Below, one piece after another: positions 41,459-51,981 of a stretch of DNA of 64,000 nucleotides (positions are counted from its first letter, which is position 1; every line of letters begins with the position of its first letter). The notes below the pieces were generated by a model. That model was not told the DNA's origin. It made no database searches and saw nothing but the letters and a program-made list of their open reading frames with translations. Made by a program: the position numbers and the translations under genes. Source of the DNA: Thermicanus aegyptius DSM 12793. GTDB taxonomy: Bacteria > Bacillota > Bacilli > Thermicanales > Thermicanaceae. The stretch lies in assembly GCF_000510645.1 (NCBI RefSeq), contig NZ_KI783301.1, positions 3,586,102 to 3,650,101 of the forward strand. Direction: 5' to 3'.

Positions 41459-42649
41459 ATGGCAAAAGCGAAGTTTGAACGTACCAAGCCCCATGTCAAC
41501 ATCGGAACCATTGGGCACGTTGACCACGGGAAAACCACTTTGACGGCGGCCATCACCACCATCTTGGCAAAGCAGGGGAAAGCGGAAGCGAAGGCTTACG
41601 ACCAGATCGACAACGCTCCGGAAGAAAAGGCGCGTGGGATCACGATCAACACGACCCACGTGGAATATGAAACGGATAAGCGGCACTATGCCCACGTCGA
41701 TTGCCCCGGACACGCCGACTATGTGAAGAACATGATCACCGGCGCCGCCCAGATGGATGGAGCGATCTTGGTCGTATCCGCTGCCGACGGCCCGATGCCC
41801 CAAACCCGGGAACATATCCTCCTGGCTCGTCAGGTAGGCGTTCCTTACATCGTCGTCTTCTTGAACAAGGTCGACATGGTGGATGACGAGGAGCTGCTGG
41901 AACTGGTAGAGATGGAAGTAAGAGATCTCCTCACCGAATACGAATTCCCCGGCGACGAGATTCCGGTCATTAAAGGATCTGCATTGAAAGCTTTGGAGAA
42001 TCCGGACGGCGAATGGGCGCAATCGATCATCGATCTGATGAATGCCGTCGATGAATACATTCCGACTCCTGAACGGGATGTGGACAAACCGTTCCTCATG
42101 CCGGTGGAAGACGTGTTTACCATTACCGGACGTGGGACCGTGGCTACAGGCCGTGTAGAGCGCGGAGTGGTCAAAGTGGGAGACGAGGTGCAGATCATCG
42201 GACTTACCGATGAACCAAAGAAGACAACCGTAACCGGCGTAGAAATGTTCCGTAAACTCCTGGATCAGGCTCAGGCCGGGGATAACATCGGAGCGCTCCT
42301 GCGGGGAATTGAGCGTAAGGATGTCGAGCGTGGTCAGGTTCTTGCAAAACCCGGATCCATCACCCCCCATACCGTTTTCCAAGGGCAGGTTTACATTCTG
42401 ACCAAGGAAGAAGGAGGACGCCACAAACCTTTCTTCAGCGGCTATCGTCCTCAGTTCTACTTCCGGACGACCGACGTAACCGGGAGCATTAAGCTTCCCG
42501 AAGGAACGGAAATGGTGATGCCCGGCGACAACGTCACCATGGAAGTAGAGCTGATTTCTCCCATCGCCCTTGAAGAAGGGACTCGCTTCGCTATCCGTGA
42601 AGGCGGCCATACGGTAGGTGCCGGTGCCGTTACCAAGATCATTAAATAA
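41459..42649 (+). CDS. tuf: Elongation factor Tu
   Basis: 396 residues. GTP-binding motifs [10 protein letters not shown] (about 18-27), DCPGHADY (about 80-87) and NKVD (about 135-138); domains 2 and 3 complete the tRNA-binding surface. Delivers aminoacyl-tRNA to the ribosome. ATG at 41459 behind AAGGAGG. Followed by a strong terminator, so the str operon ends here. Confidence 0.98.
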   Translation: MAKAKFERTKPHVNIGTIGHVDHGKTTLTAAITTILAKQGKAEAKAYDQIDNAPEEKARGITINTTHVEYETDKRHYAHVDCPGHADYVKNMITGAAQMDGAILVVSAADGPMPQTREHILLARQVGVPYIVVFLNKVDMVDDEELLELVEMEVRDLLTEYEFPGDEIPVIKGSALKALENPDGEWAQSIIDLMNAVDEYIPTPERDVDKPFLMPVEDVFTITGRGTVATGRVERGVVKVGDEVQIIGLTDEPKKTTVTGVEMFRKLLDQAQAGDNIGALLRGIERKDVERGQVLAKPGSITPHTVFQGQVYILTKEEGGRHKPFFSGYRPQFYFRTTDVTGSIKLPEGTEMVMPGDNVTMEVELISPIALEEGTRFAIREGGHTVGAGAVTKIIK

Positions 42650-42686
42650 CATTTCATAAACACGCATGAGTTCCAAAAAACAAACG

Positions 42687-42728
42687 AAGGCTGGTCATAC
42701 GACCAGCCTTTCCTTTCTTTTTTTTTTA
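42687..42728. terminator. Bidirectional terminator between tuf and ybdD/cstA
   Basis: Perfect stem AAGGCTGGTC (42687-42696) / GACCAGCCTT (42701-42710) with a 4-nt loop. A long T-rich tail follows on the plus strand and AAAAAACAAACG lies before it, giving a T-rich tail on the minus strand. It can stop both tuf and the convergent cstA-ybdD transcript. Confidence 0.93.
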
Positions 42729-42740
42729 CGTCTTCCTTTT

Positions 42741-42938
42741 CTAGCAGCAGCGGTTCACTTTACCGTTCGCATACCGATTTTTTAACGCGTACATATAGTA
42801 CTCTTTTTCGCTCATCACCGGTTCATCGGGATGATGTTCGTTGTGATGTTTCAGGTAAAGCTCATAGTTCGGCATTCCGAAAATGGTCTTCACGTTGAGA
42901 GAAACCTGTTTTAACCATTCCTTCGTCAACCCTCTCAC
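42741..42938 (-). CDS. YbdD/YjiX-family small protein, CstA partner
   Basis: 65 residues if started at the GTG at 42938, whose last two bases begin the cstA stop (GTGA). This equals the length of E. coli YbdD and shares its pattern: GMPNYELYLKHH, then HPDEPVMSEKEYY, ending in NRCC. The alternative TTG at 42929 has better spacing to AAGGGG. A longer reading from 43028 would overlap cstA widely and is unlikely. In E. coli and Salmonella the paralogous small proteins are co-transcribed with, and needed by, the CstA/BtsT transporters; the same partnership is inferred here. Confidence 0.85.
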   Translation of the reverse strand: MRGLTKEWLKQVSLNVKTIFGMPNYELYLKHHNEHHPDEPVMSEKEYYMYALKNRYANGKVNRCC

Positions 42939-45010
42939 CCCTTTATTGAGGTAGTCGTTAAGCGGGAAGGAACATAAGGCGACTCCATGAGAGGTAAACT
43001 CTCCTTTTTGACCAACATGCGATACCAAAGGATGAGGGCATTCACGATGGTGATCAGGACGACCAGGATAAAGGCGGCATTTACCACCGCATCCACCCAG
43101 TCATTCACCACAATTTGATACATTACATTCATATTTTTCGCCGGGGGGAGCACCTCACCCTTAGCGATGGCCGCCTGAAACTTATTGGCATGGGCGATAA
43201 AACCGATGGCCGGTGAGGAGGAGAGGAGTTTCATAAAACCTGCGGATAGGGTGGTGATCGCCAGCCATACGAAGGGGATAAAGGTAACCCACGAATAGCT
43301 CGCCTTCCCCATTTTGATCAGGACCGTCGTGCCGATGGCCAATGCGATGGCCGCCAACATCTGATTGGAAATGCCGAAGAGGGCCCAGAGAGAGTTGATC
43401 CCTCCGAAGGGGTCCACCGCTCCTTGATAGAGGAAATAGGCCCACGCCAACGTGAAGAGTCCGGATGCGATCACATTATATCCATAGTGCTCCGTCTTGG
43501 CGAAAGGTTTATAGAAATTCCCGATCAAATCTTGCAGGATAAAGCGGCCGATCCTCGTACCTGCATCGATGGTCGTCAGGATAAAGACCGCCTCAAACAA
43601 AATCGCGAAATGATACCAAAACGCTTTTGCCCCTGCCAAGAAATTGGTAAAGATCTCCGCCATGCCCACCGCCAATGTGGGAGCTCCACCGGTGCGGGAG
43701 AGGATGGTTTTTTCTCCGATCTCTTTCGCCGTATTGGTAATTAGATCGGGGGAGACGGCAAAACCCCATTGGGAAATCTTTGCCGCCGCGGTCGCGGCAT
43801 CCGTACCGATCACCGCTCCCGGAGAGTTAAGGGCGAAGTAGAGCCCCGGCTCCAAGGCTGCAGCGGCGATCATTGCCATCACCGCAACGGCGGACTCCAT
43901 CAACATCGCCCCGTAACCGATCAACCGGGCATGACTCTCCTTTTCAATCATCTTGGGGGTTGTACCCGAAGAAACCAAGGAGTGAAAACCGGATACGGCG
44001 CCACAGGCAATCGTAATAAATAAGAACGGAAACAGCGGTCCGGAAAAGACGGGGCCGGTCCCATCGATGAAGCGGGTAACCGCAGGCATTCTCAGCTCCG
44101 GCAAAACGATGAGAATACCGACCGCCAGGAGAAGGATGGTTCCGATTTTTAGAAAAGAAGAAAGATAATCCCGGGGGGCGAGGAGGAGCCAGACCGGCAG
44201 GATGGAGGCGATAAATCCATAAACCGCAATAAGGATGGCGAGGGTGGGAGCGTCAAATGTGAAAAACTTAGCGATGGCCGGATCGGCAGCCACATACTGT
44301 CCGGCCCACAAAGAGATCATGAGAAGAACGAACCCGATGAGGGAACCTTCCAATACCTTTCCGGGACGGATGTAACGCATATAAATCCCCATGATGATGG
44401 CGATCGGAATCGTCATGGCGATGGTGAAAACCCCCCAAGGAGATTCGGCTAATGCCTTCACCACGACCAAGCCTAAAACGGCAACGATGATGATGAGAAT
44501 GGCGAGGATACCGATGGAAGTAATCATCCCGCCCACCGCTCCCATCTCTTCCCTCGCAATTTGACCGAGTGATTTCCCGTTGCGGCGCATGGAAGCCATC
44601 AGGATGATCGCATCCTGCACCGCCCCCGCGAAGACGACCCCGATCAAAATCCAGAGAGTACCGGGGAGATATCCCATCTGTGCGGCGAGGATCGGCCCTA
44701 CCAGTGGACCTGCTCCGGCGATCGCCGCGAAATGGTGGCCAAACAACACCCACTTGTTCGTCGGGACGAAATCCTTCCCGTCATGAATCACCTCCGCCGG
44801 AGTTGCCCGCTTATCGTCCAGCTGAAAAATTCTCCAGGCGATAAACCGGCTGTAAAAACGGTAAGCTACGGCATATGAAGCGGCCGCGGCGATGAGAAGC
44901 CATGCGGCGGAGATGGACTCGCCATTTGCCAGCGCGATGACACCGAATGCGATGGCCCCAAGAATGGAAATGGCGGTCCAAACGAAAATCGAGCGTACTC
45001 CCTTCCTCAC
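42935..45010 (-). CDS. cstA: Carbon starvation protein A, pyruvate/peptide transporter family
   Basis: 691 residues with many hydrophobic spans. The conserved N-terminal CstA block is present (WVLFGHHFAAIAGAGPLVGP, about 92-111, then AGAVQDAIILMAS). Size matches E. coli CstA (about 700). Family members import pyruvate or peptides and are switched on when preferred carbon runs out. The start is GTG at 45010, with AAAGGAGTG upstream on the minus strand. It is the only protein gene pair on the minus strand in the window and lies head-on to the ribosomal operons. A cre-like site at its promoter fits catabolite control. Confidence 0.94.
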   Translation of the reverse strand: MRKGVRSIFVWTAISILGAIAFGVIALANGESISAAWLLIAAAASYAVAYRFYSRFIAWRIFQLDDKRATPAEVIHDGKDFVPTNKWVLFGHHFAAIAGAGPLVGPILAAQMGYLPGTLWILIGVVFAGAVQDAIILMASMRRNGKSLGQIAREEMGAVGGMITSIGILAILIIIVAVLGLVVVKALAESPWGVFTIAMTIPIAIIMGIYMRYIRPGKVLEGSLIGFVLLMISLWAGQYVAADPAIAKFFTFDAPTLAILIAVYGFIASILPVWLLLAPRDYLSSFLKIGTILLLAVGILIVLPELRMPAVTRFIDGTGPVFSGPLFPFLFITIACGAVSGFHSLVSSGTTPKMIEKESHARLIGYGAMLMESAVAVMAMIAAAALEPGLYFALNSPGAVIGTDAATAAAKISQWGFAVSPDLITNTAKEIGEKTILSRTGGAPTLAVGMAEIFTNFLAGAKAFWYHFAILFEAVFILTTIDAGTRIGRFILQDLIGNFYKPFAKTEHYGYNVIASGLFTLAWAYFLYQGAVDPFGGINSLWALFGISNQMLAAIALAIGTTVLIKMGKASYSWVTFIPFVWLAITTLSAGFMKLLSSSPAIGFIAHANKFQAAIAKGEVLPPAKNMNVMYQIVVNDWVDAVVNAAFILVVLITIVNALILWYRMLVKKESLPLMESPYVPSRLTTTSIKG

Positions 45011-45042
45011 CGGAATTCACTCCTTTACGTGAAAAATGTAAT

Positions 45043-45061
45043 AGAATGCGCTTTCATTATA
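45043..45061 (-). promoter_or_regulatory. cre-like site and -10 of the cstA promoter
   Basis: On the minus strand TATAAT (45061-45056) is followed by TGAAAGCGCATTCT (45056-45043), which matches 12 of 14 cre consensus positions. The -35 is poor (TTTCAC with a 16-bp spacer), as in activator- or repressor-governed promoters. CcpA repression of cstA is known in B. subtilis; here it is inferred. Confidence 0.5.
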
Positions 45062-45170
45062 TCATTTGCTTTGTATGGTGAAAATAGGAGAAAGTAATGG
45101 ACAAGATATAAAATTAATTCACCTTAATGGGGAAGGTGCTCCGGAAATGTTTTAAAAGGAAAATTCCCCT

Positions 45171-45199
45171 TGATAAATGTCCTCATTTTCTATATAATG
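45171..45199 (+). promoter_or_regulatory. Predicted sigma-A promoter of the S10 operon
   Basis: TTGATA (45171-45176), 17 bp, consensus TATAAT (45194-45199). The 317-nt gap 45011-45327 between cstA and rpsJ holds this, the divergent cstA promoter and the leader hairpin, and nothing else I can identify. Confidence 0.8.
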
Positions 45200-45240
45200 T
45201 TGAATTGTTGGCTTAACGACTGTGATGAAGTGGAAGGTTG

Positions 45241-45274
45241 CTGACACGCCCGGGCCATTTGTCTTGGGTGTCAG
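45241..45274 (+). other. Leader hairpin of the S10 operon
   Basis: CTGACAC (45241-45247) / GTGTCAG (45268-45274) with further pairing GCCC/GGG inside, about 45 nt downstream of the predicted start point. Its place suggests an mRNA control element, but it has no T tail and I cannot assign the ligand. Confidence 0.55.
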
Positions 45275-45300
45275 GGAATTTTCATGGAGAAGTCTATTGA

Positions 45301-45636
<336 letters not shown>

Positions 45637-45680
45637 TCCGATCTTTACCATCCAAAGAAAACAAAGGAGGTGCGCTTCCA

Positions 45681-46307
45681 ATGACCAAAGGGATCCTAGG
45701 GAAGAAACTGGGCATGACCCAAGTCTTCGCCGATAACGGGGATGTAATTCCGGTTACCGTCGTTCAAGCGGGGCCTTGCGTAGTTCTTCAGAAAAAAGAT
45801 CGAGAGACAGATGGTTATGAAGCGATTCAGTTAGGCTTTGAGGATAAAAAAGAGCATCGCGCCAATCAGCCGGAGAAGGGCCATGCTGCGAAGGCAAACA
45901 CTACGCCAAAGAAATTTATCCGCGAAATCCGCGGTGTCGATATCGGTCAATATGAAGTAGGACAAGTGTTGGGGGCAGACCTTTTCACGGAAGGCGAATA
46001 TGTCGATGTGGTGGGTACGAGCAAAGGGAAAGGATTTGCCGGCGCCATCAAGCGGCATAACCAAGCTCGGGGTCCGATGGCCCACGGTTCCGGCTACCAC
46101 AGGGGAGCGGGTTCTCTGGGTTCCATCAACCCCAATCGCGTGTTTAAAGGGATGCCTGGAGCCGGAAGAATGGGTCATGAACGGGTGACCGTCCAAAACC
46201 TGACCGTGGTGAAAGTGATACCTGAGAAAAACTTGCTTTTTATTAAAGGAGCCATTCCTGGTCCGCGCAATAGTTTCGTCTTAGTCCGAAATGCGTTGAA
46301 GAAATGA
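45681..46307 (+). CDS. rplC: 50S ribosomal protein L3
   Basis: 208 residues, starting [16 protein letters not shown]. The extended loop reaching the peptidyl-transferase centre is visible ([19 protein letters not shown], about 114-132). ATG at 45681 behind AAAGGAGGTG. It ends about 30 nt before the chosen rplD start. Confidence 0.98.
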   Translation: MTKGILGKKLGMTQVFADNGDVIPVTVVQAGPCVVLQKKDRETDGYEAIQLGFEDKKEHRANQPEKGHAAKANTTPKKFIREIRGVDIGQYEVGQVLGADLFTEGEYVDVVGTSKGKGFAGAIKRHNQARGPMAHGSGYHRGAGSLGSINPNRVFKGMPGAGRMGHERVTVQNLTVVKVIPEKNLLFIKGAIPGPRNSFVLVRNALKK

Positions 46308-46336
46308 GAGGAAGTTTCACAGAAAGGAGGATCATC

Positions 46337-46960
46337 ATGCCGAAAGTAACCGTATATAACCAAAATGGCCAAACCGTCGGAGAGATGGACTTAAAGGATG
46401 AGGTTTTCGGGATTGAGCCGAATCCCCATGTCCTTCATCAAGCGGTCGTTCTTTACCAAGCATCTCTGCGCCAGGGGACTCATGCGACCAGAAATCGCGC
46501 TTTGGTCCGCGGGGGCGGTAAGAAACCGTGGCGTCAGAAAGGAACCGGACGGGCAAGACAGGGAAGCATCCGGGCGCCCCAATGGGTAGGCGGAGGAGTG
46601 GTCTTTGGCCCCACCCCACGCAGTTACACCTTTACCATGCCGAAGAAAATGCGCCGTCTCGCCATAAGGTCGGCTTTTTCATCCAAAGTGAAAGAAAACG
46701 AACTTCTCGTCCTTGATACCTTAAGCTTGGAGAAACCAAAGACGAAGGAATTCGTCCAGATCCTCAAGAATCTAAATGTAAATCGCAAAGCCCTCGTCAT
46801 CATCGGAGAGAAGAATGAAACCTTAAGTCTATCGGCCCGAAATATCCCTGGGGTAAAACTGGTGCCGGCGACCGGTGTCAATGTATATGATCTCTTAAAT
46901 GTGGATCGGGTGGTTATGACCAAAGATGCGGTAAACAAAGTAGAGGAGGTGTTCGCCTAA
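46337..46960 (+). CDS. rplD: 50S ribosomal protein L4
   Basis: 207 residues. The central loop lining the exit tunnel is present ([20 protein letters not shown], about 64-83), where macrolide-resistance changes occur; it looks wild type. ATG at 46337 has AAAGGAGG upstream; an in-frame ATG at 46304 would overlap rplC. The stop overlaps the rplW start by one base. Confidence 0.97.
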   Translation: MPKVTVYNQNGQTVGEMDLKDEVFGIEPNPHVLHQAVVLYQASLRQGTHATRNRALVRGGGKKPWRQKGTGRARQGSIRAPQWVGGGVVFGPTPRSYTFTMPKKMRRLAIRSAFSSKVKENELLVLDTLSLEKPKTKEFVQILKNLNVNRKALVIIGEKNETLSLSARNIPGVKLVPATGVNVYDLLNVDRVVMTKDAVNKVEEVFA

Positions 46961-47250
46961 TGAAAAACCCTCGCGACATCATCCTGAGACCGGTGATTAC
47001 CGAACGCACCACGGACATGATGAATGAGAAAAAATACGTTTTTGAAGTGGATCCTCGCTCCAACAAGACCGAAATTAAACAAGCCGTCCAAGAAATTTTC
47101 GGTGTGAAGGTAATAAGCGTTCATACCCAGAATTATGCAGGCCGGTTTAAACGGTATGGACGGTATTCCGGATATACGGCCAAGAGAAAGAAAGCCATCG
47201 TCAAACTCTCCCCGGACTCGAAGCCGCTACAATTTTTTGAAGGGGTTTAA
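46960..47250 (+). CDS. rplW: 50S ribosomal protein L23
   Basis: 96 residues beginning [17 protein letters not shown]. It sits at the tunnel exit and is the docking site for trigger factor and SRP. The ATG overlaps the rplD stop (TAATG), so it is translationally coupled. Confidence 0.97.
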   Translation: MKNPRDIILRPVITERTTDMMNEKKYVFEVDPRSNKTEIKQAVQEIFGVKVISVHTQNYAGRFKRYGRYSGYTAKRKKAIVKLSPDSKPLQFFEGV

Positions 47251-47287
47251 GATACGGGAGTAATTCGACAAGAAGGAGGGAATCACA

Positions 47288-48118
47288 ATGCCGATTAGGA
47301 AATTTAAACCGACTTCACCGGGGCGGCGACAGATGACCGTCTCTACCTTTGAAGAAATCACGACCGATACCCCTGAGAAGTCTCTTTTAGCCCCCCTGCA
47401 TAAGAAGGCGGGTCGAAACAACCAAGGGAAAATCACCGTTCGTCACCAAGGTGGCGGACATAAACGGAAATATCGAATCATTGACTTTAAGCGGGATAAA
47501 GATGGTGTGCCTGGAAAAGTGGCGACCATCGAATATGACCCGAACCGCACGGCCAATATCGCCCTGATTCATTATCTGGATGGGGAGAAACGGTATATCT
47601 TGGCTCCGCTGGGACTTAAAGTGGGCGATATGATCGAATCGGGTCCCCAGGCCGACATAAAAGTCGGAAATGCCCTTCCACTGGAGAACATTCCAATTGG
47701 TACGACCATCCACAACATCGAGTTAAAACCGAAAAAAGGCGGACAATTGGTGCGGGCGGCCGGGGCTGAGGCGCAGCTTCTAGGCAGGGACGGGGATTAT
47801 GTAGTCATCCGCCTCTCCTCGGGAGAAGTCCGTAAAATCCGGAAAGAATGTCGCGCGACGGTAGGCCAAGTAGGGAATCTGGACCATGAATTGATCAATA
47901 TCGGGAAGGCGGGGCGGAGTCGCTGGTTAGGCAAACGACCGGTTGTCCGTGGATCCGTCATGAACCCCGTTGACCATCCTCACGGAGGTGGAGAAGGCCG
48001 GGCGCCTATTGGTAGAAAGAGCCCGATGACGCCATGGGGCAAACCGACCTTGGGATACAAGACGAGGAAAAAGAAGAATCCTACAGACAAGCTGATTATT
48101 CGCCGTCGGAAGAAATAA
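47288..48118 (+). CDS. rplB: 50S ribosomal protein L2
   Basis: 276 residues. The C-terminal segment [27 protein letters not shown] (in part) contains the His near the peptidyl-transferase centre that is essential in the family. ATG at 47288 behind GAAGGAGGG. Confidence 0.98.
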   Translation: MPIRKFKPTSPGRRQMTVSTFEEITTDTPEKSLLAPLHKKAGRNNQGKITVRHQGGGHKRKYRIIDFKRDKDGVPGKVATIEYDPNRTANIALIHYLDGEKRYILAPLGLKVGDMIESGPQADIKVGNALPLENIPIGTTIHNIELKPKKGGQLVRAAGAEAQLLGRDGDYVVIRLSSGEVRKIRKECRATVGQVGNLDHELINIGKAGRSRWLGKRPVVRGSVMNPVDHPHGGGEGRAPIGRKSPMTPWGKPTLGYKTRKKKNPTDKLIIRRRKK

Positions 48119-48182
48119 AGGGATTTGTAGTCATCCGTCATTCTGAAGGGATAAAGCGTCAATCGAAAGGAGGGTTTTCTAC

Positions 48183-48461
48183 ATGGGACGCAGTCTTAAA
48201 AAAGGTCCTTTTGTCGATGATCATTTGATGAAAAAAGTTTTAGAGATGACGGCGAAGGGCGAAAAAAAAGTGATCAAAACCTGGTCGCGACGCTCCACGA
48301 TCTTCCCTGAGTTCGTTGGACACACCTTCGCGGTTTATGACGGGAGGAAACATGTTCCCGTATACGTGACGGAAGATATGGTGGGTCACAAGCTGGGGGA
48401 ATTTGCCCCGACCCGTACGTTTAAAGGCCACGCCGGTGAAGATAAAAAGACGAAGAAGTAA
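48183..48461 (+). CDS. rpsS: 30S ribosomal protein S19
   Basis: 92 residues, [19 protein letters not shown] start and the basic C-terminal tail ending EDKKTKK. Contacts 16S rRNA in the head and the A-site finger bridge. ATG at 48183 with AAAGGAGGG upstream. Confidence 0.98.
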   Translation: MGRSLKKGPFVDDHLMKKVLEMTAKGEKKVIKTWSRRSTIFPEFVGHTFAVYDGRKHVPVYVTEDMVGHKLGEFAPTRTFKGHAGEDKKTKK

Positions 48462-48491
48462 TCGAAACGGCAAGTAAAGGAGGGTTGGTTT

Positions 48492-48836
48492 ATGGAAAAA
48501 GCGAAAGCGATAGCCCGGTATGTGCGAATCGCCCCCCGTAAAGTACGTCTCGTGGTTGACCTCATCCGAGGCAAAGAAGTGGGAGAAGCGATGGCTATAC
48601 TCAGGCATACTCCGAAGGCTTCCTCCCCTGTGGTGGAAAAATTATTGAAGTCTGCGATCGCGAACGCGGAAAATAACCACAAGATGGCACCGGAACGTCT
48701 TTATATTAGCGAGATTTATGTGGATGAAGGGCCTACGTTAAAGAGATTTCACCCCCGGGCGAAGGGAAGTGCTTCTCCCATCTTAAAGCGTTCCAGTCAT
48801 ATTACCGTCGTATTATCTGAGAAGAAGGAGGGATAA
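48492..48836 (+). CDS. rplV: 50S ribosomal protein L22
   Basis: 114 residues. Its long beta hairpin ([23 protein letters not shown], about 78-100) narrows the exit tunnel next to the L4 loop. ATG at 48492 behind AAAGGAGGG. rpsC starts 2 nt after it. Confidence 0.97.
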   Translation: MEKAKAIARYVRIAPRKVRLVVDLIRGKEVGEAMAILRHTPKASSPVVEKLLKSAIANAENNHKMAPERLYISEIYVDEGPTLKRFHPRAKGSASPILKRSSHITVVLSEKKEG

Positions 48837-48838
48837 CC

Positions 48839-49504
48839 GTGGGCCAAAAGGTAAGTCCAGTAGGTTTAAGGATCGGGATCATCCGTGACTGGGAGTCAAG
48901 ATGGTATGCGGAGAAAGATTTCGCCGCACTGCTTCACGAAGACCTTAAAATTCGTAAATTCCTTGAGGAAAAACTGGCCGATGCAGGAATTTCCCACATC
49001 GAAATCGAGCGGGCAGCCAACCGCCTTAATTTAACCCTGCACACCGCGAAACCGGGAATGGTGATTGGTAAAGGGGGCCAAGAAATTGAAAACCTGCGCA
49101 ACGCCATTTCCAAAATGACCGATAAGAAAGTGCATATTAATGTGAATGAGATTAAAAAGCCCGACCTGGATGCGAAATTGGTGGCCGAATCGATTGCGAA
49201 ACAGTTGGAAAACCGCGTTTCCTTCCGGAGAGCGATGAAGCAAGCGATGCAGCGGGTTATGCGGGCAGGAGCTAAAGGGGTTAAAGTTGCGGTAAGCGGG
49301 CGCTTAGGAGGCGCAGAAATCGCCCGGACGGAAGGGTATTCCGAAGGAACGGTTCCCCTTCATACCCTTCGTGCCGACATCGACTTTGCGATTGAGGAGG
49401 CGCATACCACCTACGGCGTCATTGGTGTGAAAGTATGGATTTATCGCGGAGAGGTTCTTCCTGTAAAGGGGAAGGCGAAAGAGGCTGCGGAAGGAGGAAA
49501 CTAA
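48839..49504 (+). CDS. rpsC: 30S ribosomal protein S3
   Basis: 221 residues with the KH domain GXXG loop at [13 protein letters not shown] (about 76-88). Lines the mRNA entry channel and has helicase-like activity with S4. The start is GTG at 48839 behind GAAGGAGGG. Confidence 0.97.
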   Translation: MGQKVSPVGLRIGIIRDWESRWYAEKDFAALLHEDLKIRKFLEEKLADAGISHIEIERAANRLNLTLHTAKPGMVIGKGGQEIENLRNAISKMTDKKVHINVNEIKKPDLDAKLVAESIAKQLENRVSFRRAMKQAMQRVMRAGAKGVKVAVSGRLGGAEIARTEGYSEGTVPLHTLRADIDFAIEEAHTTYGVIGVKVWIYRGEVLPVKGKAKEAAEGGN

Positions 49505-49505
49505 T

Positions 49506-49940
49506 ATGTTAATGCCGAAGCGCACCAAATACCGTAAGGAATTTCGCGGGCGCATGAAGGGTCGTGCAAAAGGTGGCACAGAAGTCGCTTTTGGCGAATA
49601 TGGATTGCAAGCCCTTGAACCGGGTTGGGTCACCAACCGGCAGATTGAGGCGGCTCGTATTGCGATGACCCGGTATATCCGCCGTGGCGGTCAAGTGTGG
49701 ATCAAAATTTTCCCTTCCAAACCGGTAACCCAAAAGCCCCTGGAAGTCCGGATGGGAAGCGGGAAGGGAAATGTGGAAAAGTGGGTTGCCGTTGTAAAGC
49801 CAGGCAGAGTCCTATTTGAAATCGGTGGAGTCTCGGAAGAAATCGCAAAGGAGGCTCTCCGCCTAGCCATGCACAAGCTCCCGGTTAAATGTAAATTTGT
49901 AAAGCGGGAAGAAACGGGTGGTGAAGTAAATGAAAGCTAA
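49506..49940 (+). CDS. rplP: 50S ribosomal protein L16
   Basis: 144 residues, starting [15 protein letters not shown]. Contacts A-site tRNA and helps order helix 38 and the peptidyl-transferase centre. The ATG at 49506 is preferred over the second ATG two codons later by comparison with B. subtilis. It overlaps the start of rpmC by 11 nt. Confidence 0.97.
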   Translation: MLMPKRTKYRKEFRGRMKGRAKGGTEVAFGEYGLQALEPGWVTNRQIEAARIAMTRYIRRGGQVWIKIFPSKPVTQKPLEVRMGSGKGNVEKWVAVVKPGRVLFEIGGVSEEIAKEALRLAMHKLPVKCKFVKREETGGEVNES

Positions 49941-50130
49941 GGATTTGCGCAATATGACTTCCGCCGAGATTCAGCAGAAAATCGACGGATATAAAGAAGA
50001 ACTCTTCAACCTCCGCTTTCAATTGGCGACAGGGCAACTGGATAATCCTCACCGGATCAGCGAAGTGAGGAAGAACATTGCCAGAGCCAAAACCATTCTC
50101 CGTGAGCGGGAATTGGGGATTAGACAATAA
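49930..50130 (+). CDS. rpmC: 50S ribosomal protein L29
   Basis: 66 residues, a helical hairpin starting [17 protein letters not shown], at the tunnel exit next to L23. The ATG lies inside the end of rplP, so translation is probably coupled. Confidence 0.96.
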   Translation: MKAKDLRNMTSAEIQQKIDGYKEELFNLRFQLATGQLDNPHRISEVRKNIARAKTILRERELGIRQ

Positions 50131-50149
50131 GGGAAGGAGGATTAGGAAT

Positions 50150-50416
50150 ATGGCAGAAGGACGCAAATTACGCCGCACCTTCGTGGGCAAGGTGGTTAGC
50201 GATAAGATGGATAAGACCATTGTGGTCTTGGTCGAAACGCATAAGCGCCATCCTCTTTATGGGAAGAGGGTGAAATACTCCAAGAAATTTAAGGCGCATG
50301 ATGAGCGAAACGAAGCAAAAATAGGGGATACGGTTATGATCATGGAGACTCGGCCCTTATCCCGTGACAAACACTTTCGTCTGGTGAAGATCGTGGAAAA
50401 AGCCGTCATCGTTTAA
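50150..50416 (+). CDS. rpsQ: 30S ribosomal protein S17
   Basis: 88 residues: [22 protein letters not shown] at the start and an OB-fold core. A primary 16S-binding protein. The ATG at 50150 has AAGGAGG upstream; a longer in-frame reading from 50078 would run inside rpmC and is rejected. Confidence 0.97.
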   Translation: MAEGRKLRRTFVGKVVSDKMDKTIVVLVETHKRHPLYGKRVKYSKKFKAHDERNEAKIGDTVMIMETRPLSRDKHFRLVKIVEKAVIV

Positions 50417-50449
50417 TGGCATGACTGAAACTGAAAGGAGGGAATCCCT

Positions 50450-50818
50450 ATGATTCAACCGCAAACCTACTTGGTTGTAGCGGACAACACCGGAGCCAAA
50501 GAACTGATGTGCATTAAAGTCTTGGGCGGCACCGGTAGGAAATACGCCAATATCGGGGATATCATTGTGTGCTCTGTGAAAAACGCAACACCCGGTGGCG
50601 TTGTTAAAAAAGGAGATGTCGTAAAGGCCGTCGTGGTTCGTTCCGTAAAAGGGGTGCGGCGTCCCGACGGTTCCTATATTCGGTTTGATGAAAATGCCGC
50701 AGTAATTGTAAAAGAGGATAAAAGTCCCCGTGGGACACGTATTTTTGGACCGGTCGCCCGGGAACTTCGGGAACGGGATTTTATGAAGATCATATCCCTG
50801 GCGCCGGAAGTACTTTAA
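50450..50818 (+). CDS. rplN: 50S ribosomal protein L14
   Basis: 122 residues, [21 protein letters not shown] start (in part). Forms an intersubunit bridge and is the docking site of the silencing factor RsfS. ATG at 50450 behind AAAGGAGGG. Confidence 0.98.
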   Translation: MIQPQTYLVVADNTGAKELMCIKVLGGTGRKYANIGDIIVCSVKNATPGGVVKKGDVVKAVVVRSVKGVRRPDGSYIRFDENAAVIVKEDKSPRGTRIFGPVARELRERDFMKIISLAPEVL

Positions 50819-50842
50819 GGCCGATATGAAGGAGGTGCACCT

Positions 50843-51166
50843 ATGCGAAATCTCCATGTGAAAAAAGGAGATCAGGTGATGGTCATCACCGGCAAAGATA
50901 AGGGAAAGAAAGGGCGTGTCATCGCCGCTTACCCGAAAGAAAACCGAGTCTTGGTGGAGGGGGTCAATCTGGTGAAAAAGCACCAGAAGCCGAATCCTTC
51001 CAATCCTCAAGGGGGCATTATTACCAAGGAAGCTCCCATCCATGTTTCCAACGTTATGCCGATCGATCCTAAGACCGGACTTCCCACACGTGTTGGATAT
51101 AGAATTCTGGAAGATGGAACGAAGGTAAGAATTGCGAAAAGATCCGGCGAAGTTCTGGATAAGTAA
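50843..51166 (+). CDS. rplX: 50S ribosomal protein L24
   Basis: 107 residues with an N-terminal KOW motif ([20 protein letters not shown], about 6-25). An early assembly initiator near the tunnel exit. ATG at 50843 with AAGGAGGTG upstream. Confidence 0.97.
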   Translation: MRNLHVKKGDQVMVITGKDKGKKGRVIAAYPKENRVLVEGVNLVKKHQKPNPSNPQGGIITKEAPIHVSNVMPIDPKTGLPTRVGYRILEDGTKVRIAKRSGEVLDK

Positions 51167-51186
51167 GCGTGAAAGGAGGGAATCCC

Positions 51187-51729
51187 ATGGCCGCCAGATT
51201 AAAAGAACGATATGAAAAAGAAGCCGTCCCGGCTCTCATGAAGAAATTTAACTTTAAGAATCCGATGCAGGTGCCAAAGATTGAGAAAGTGGTCATCAAC
51301 ATCGGTGTCGGCGATGCGGTCCAAAATGCAAAACTTCTCGATGCAGCGGTGAATGACCTGACCCTCATCGCGGGACAAAAACCGGTGATCACCAGAGCCA
51401 AAAAATCGATTGCAGGCTTTAAGCTGCGTGAAGGAATGCCGATCGGAGTGAAAGTAACCCTTCGCGGCGAGCGAATGTACCATTTTCTTGATAAACTATT
51501 TCATGTGGCCCTCCCCCGTGTACGGGATTTCCGTGGGGTCTCCCCGAAGGGGTTTGACGGAAGAGGGAACTACACCTTAGGGATCAGAGAACAGCTCATT
51601 TTCCCTGAGATCGATTATGATAAAGTGGAAAAAATTCGAGGCATGGACATCGTGATTGTGACCACGGCTCCCAATGATGAACAAGCTGCGGGTCTGTTGG
51701 AAGAATTGGGTATGCCTTTCCGCAAGTAG
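51187..51729 (+). CDS. rplE: 50S ribosomal protein L5
   Basis: 180 residues: [18 protein letters not shown] near the start and [20 protein letters not shown] (about 109-128) contacting 5S rRNA and the P-site tRNA. The ATG at 51187 has AAAGGAGGG upstream; a GTG at 51169 in frame lies before that site. Confidence 0.97.
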   Translation: MAARLKERYEKEAVPALMKKFNFKNPMQVPKIEKVVINIGVGDAVQNAKLLDAAVNDLTLIAGQKPVITRAKKSIAGFKLREGMPIGVKVTLRGERMYHFLDKLFHVALPRVRDFRGVSPKGFDGRGNYTLGIREQLIFPEIDYDKVEKIRGMDIVIVTTAPNDEQAAGLLEELGMPFRK

Positions 51730-51766
51730 CGCCTCACTATCCTAAACAAAGGAGGGAGATCGTTTC

Positions 51767-51952
51767 ATGGCGAAGAAATCCATGATCATAAAATCGCAAC
51801 GGAAGCAAAAATATGCGGTCCGGGAATATACCCGCTGCGAACGATGTGGAAGACCCCATGCGGTTTACCGTAAATTTAAGCTATGCAGGATTTGCTTTCG
51901 GGAATTGGCCTACAAAGGACAAATCCCCGGTGTGAAGAAGGCAAGTTGGTAA
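51767..51952 (+). CDS. rpsN: 30S ribosomal protein S14, zinc-binding type
   Basis: 61 residues, the short form with a zinc site: Cys24, Cys27, Cys40 and Cys43. The C-terminal [11 protein letters not shown] matches the type Z family. Bacilli often keep a second zinc-free paralogue elsewhere for zinc starvation; none is in the window. ATG at 51767 behind AAAGGAGGG. Confidence 0.97.
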   Translation: MAKKSMIIKSQRKQKYAVREYTRCERCGRPHAVYRKFKLCRICFRELAYKGQIPGVKKASW

Positions 51953-51981
51953 TTAGAATCCAAGGGAAGGAGGGCATTTCA

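Noticed and set aside
42939-43028. Longer N-terminal version of the YbdD-type protein
   Set aside because: It would overlap the cstA coding sequence widely, and the 65-residue form already equals the length of E. coli YbdD.
43424-44786. Plus-strand open frames opposite cstA
   Set aside because: They are antisense shadows of a clear membrane-protein gene, with no ribosome sites or recognisable domains.
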